Positions 13,012-13,535 of a stretch of 13,535 nucleotides of DNA are shown piece by piece. The position numbers and the translations under genes are program-made. Under the pieces are notes generated by a model, which was given only the letters and a program-made list of their open reading frames with translations, was not told the DNA's origin and did not search any database. Each line of letters begins with the position of its first letter. The stretch's first letter is position 1. This DNA is from SZUA-430 sp964647355 (GTDB lineage: Bacteria; Pseudomonadota; Alphaproteobacteria; Micropepsales; Micropepsaceae), in contig CAZYGK010000090.1 of the NCBI GenBank assembly GCA_964647355.1, forward strand, positions 1 through 13,535. Direction: 5' to 3'.

Positions 13012-13535
13012 ATGGCCGCCGAAGTCGACCAATTCTCGTACGCCTCGCCGAACGATCCCGCCTTCAAACGCCTCGTCATCCGCGTGATCGAGCGTCTGTC
13101 GGGCCAGCCCGAGCTGAAGCGGATGTACCAGGAGCGTCTGGATCGGCCGCGCCCGGGCGAAAGCTTTTGGGACGCCGCCGTCCGCAAGCTGCAGCTGAAC
13201 ATCGTTTTGAACGAAGAGCGTTTGGGCGAGATACCGTCGAGCGGCCCCGCGATCATCGTGGCGAACCACCCGTTCGGCGTACTCGACGGGATTATGATCT
13301 GTTGGCTCGTTGCCCGCATCCGCCCCGACTTCAAGATTCTGACCAATGCGCTTCTCAACCGCATCGACGAAATCAGAAACGCCCTGCTGCCGATCGACTT
13401 CGAAGAATCGAAAGCAGCCCTCGACACGAACATCAAATCCCGCGCCGAGGCGAAAGCACTGCTCGAAAAAGGCGGCGTGCTGATCATCTTCCCCGGCGGC
13501 ACGGTCTCAACAACGCCGAGCGTGCTCTCGCGCAA
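13012..13535 (+). CDS. lysophospholipid acyltransferase (PlsC/OlsA-type), C-terminus outside window
   Basis: The first 174 codons of a gene that runs off the right edge without a stop. The ATG at 13012 follows GAAGGGA by four bases. The product has an N-terminal soluble region and no signal peptide. The acyltransferase core begins with NHPFGVLDG at 85-93, where His86 and Asp92 form the catalytic His-acid pair. The spacing is H-x5-D, as I recall for OlsA/haemolysin-type enzymes, rather than H-x4-D of classical PlsC. The acceptor motif FPGGTVSTTPS near 161-171 replaces the FPEG of PlsC. LLPIDFEESKAAL sits between them, as in this superfamily. Expected reaction: transfer of an acyl chain to a lyso-lipid at the cytoplasmic membrane face. 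The exact acceptor (lysophosphatidate, lyso-ornithine lipid or other) cannot be told from the part visible. Confidence 0.83.
   Translation, partial: MAAEVDQFSYASPNDPAFKRLVIRVIERLSGQPELKRMYQERLDRPRPGESFWDAAVRKLQLNIVLNEERLGEIPSSGPAIIVANHPFGVLDGIMICWLVARIRPDFKILTNALLNRIDEIRNALLPIDFEESKAALDTNIKSRAEAKALLEKGGVLIIFPGGTVSTTPSVLSR

Overview
This is a gene-dense stretch of a G+C-rich bacterial chromosome. I judge G+C at roughly 60-65% by eye. Genes are tightly packed on both strands with strong C/G preference at third codon positions. The gene set (stand-alone CheY-type receiver, DedA protein, ATP-grasp enzyme, many alpha/beta hydrolases, M61 peptidase, limonene-epoxide-hydrolase-type protein, ABA4-like protein) suits an environmental alphaproteobacterium. 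That placement is an inference from style and gene content. I see no rRNA, tRNA, CRISPR array, transposase or phage gene, so this looks like ordinary chromosome rather than a mobile island. No intergenic gap exceeds about 170 bases.

Layout, left to right. (1) Positions 7-2156, minus strand: an operon-like pair, a membrane-anchored serine alpha/beta hydrolase followed by a large lipocalin-like protein (DUF7064/7065 type), possibly running on into a further gene beyond the left edge. (2) 2254-2634, plus: a DUF423 membrane protein, ending at a hairpin shared with the convergent gene. (3) 2700-4412, minus: an exported M61 metallopeptidase with a PDZ-like tail. (4) 4578-7559, plus: an FAD-dependent oxidoreductase, an epoxide-hydrolase-type alpha/beta hydrolase 8 bases later, and an ABA4-like (DUF4281) membrane protein that may have its own promoter. 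(5) 7556-8404, minus: an RDH/POR-like short-chain dehydrogenase. (6) 8541-8924, plus: an orphan CheY-like receiver ended by a good hairpin. (7) 9006-11546, plus: three overlapping genes, a lipoprotein hydrolase, a DedA/VTT membrane protein and a D-Ala-D-Ala-ligase-like ATP-grasp protein. (8) 11547-12915: a limonene-epoxide-hydrolase-family gene and a small four-helix membrane protein on the minus strand, facing away from a plus-strand gene whose product is a recognisable paralogue of that membrane protein. (9) 13012 to the right edge, plus: the first 174 codons of a PlsC/OlsA-type lysophospholipid acyltransferase.

Themes. Three alpha/beta hydrolases and one LEH-fold protein sit within 13.5 kb. 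Two of the four (6053-7015 and 11981-12358) keep complete epoxide-hydrolase catalytic sets, and one directly follows an FAD enzyme that could make the epoxide. The most system-like unit is the overlapping trio hydrolase-DedA-ATP-grasp (9006-11546), which looks like a co-translated envelope module of unknown function. The second is the pair of paralogous small membrane proteins around the LEH-family gene.
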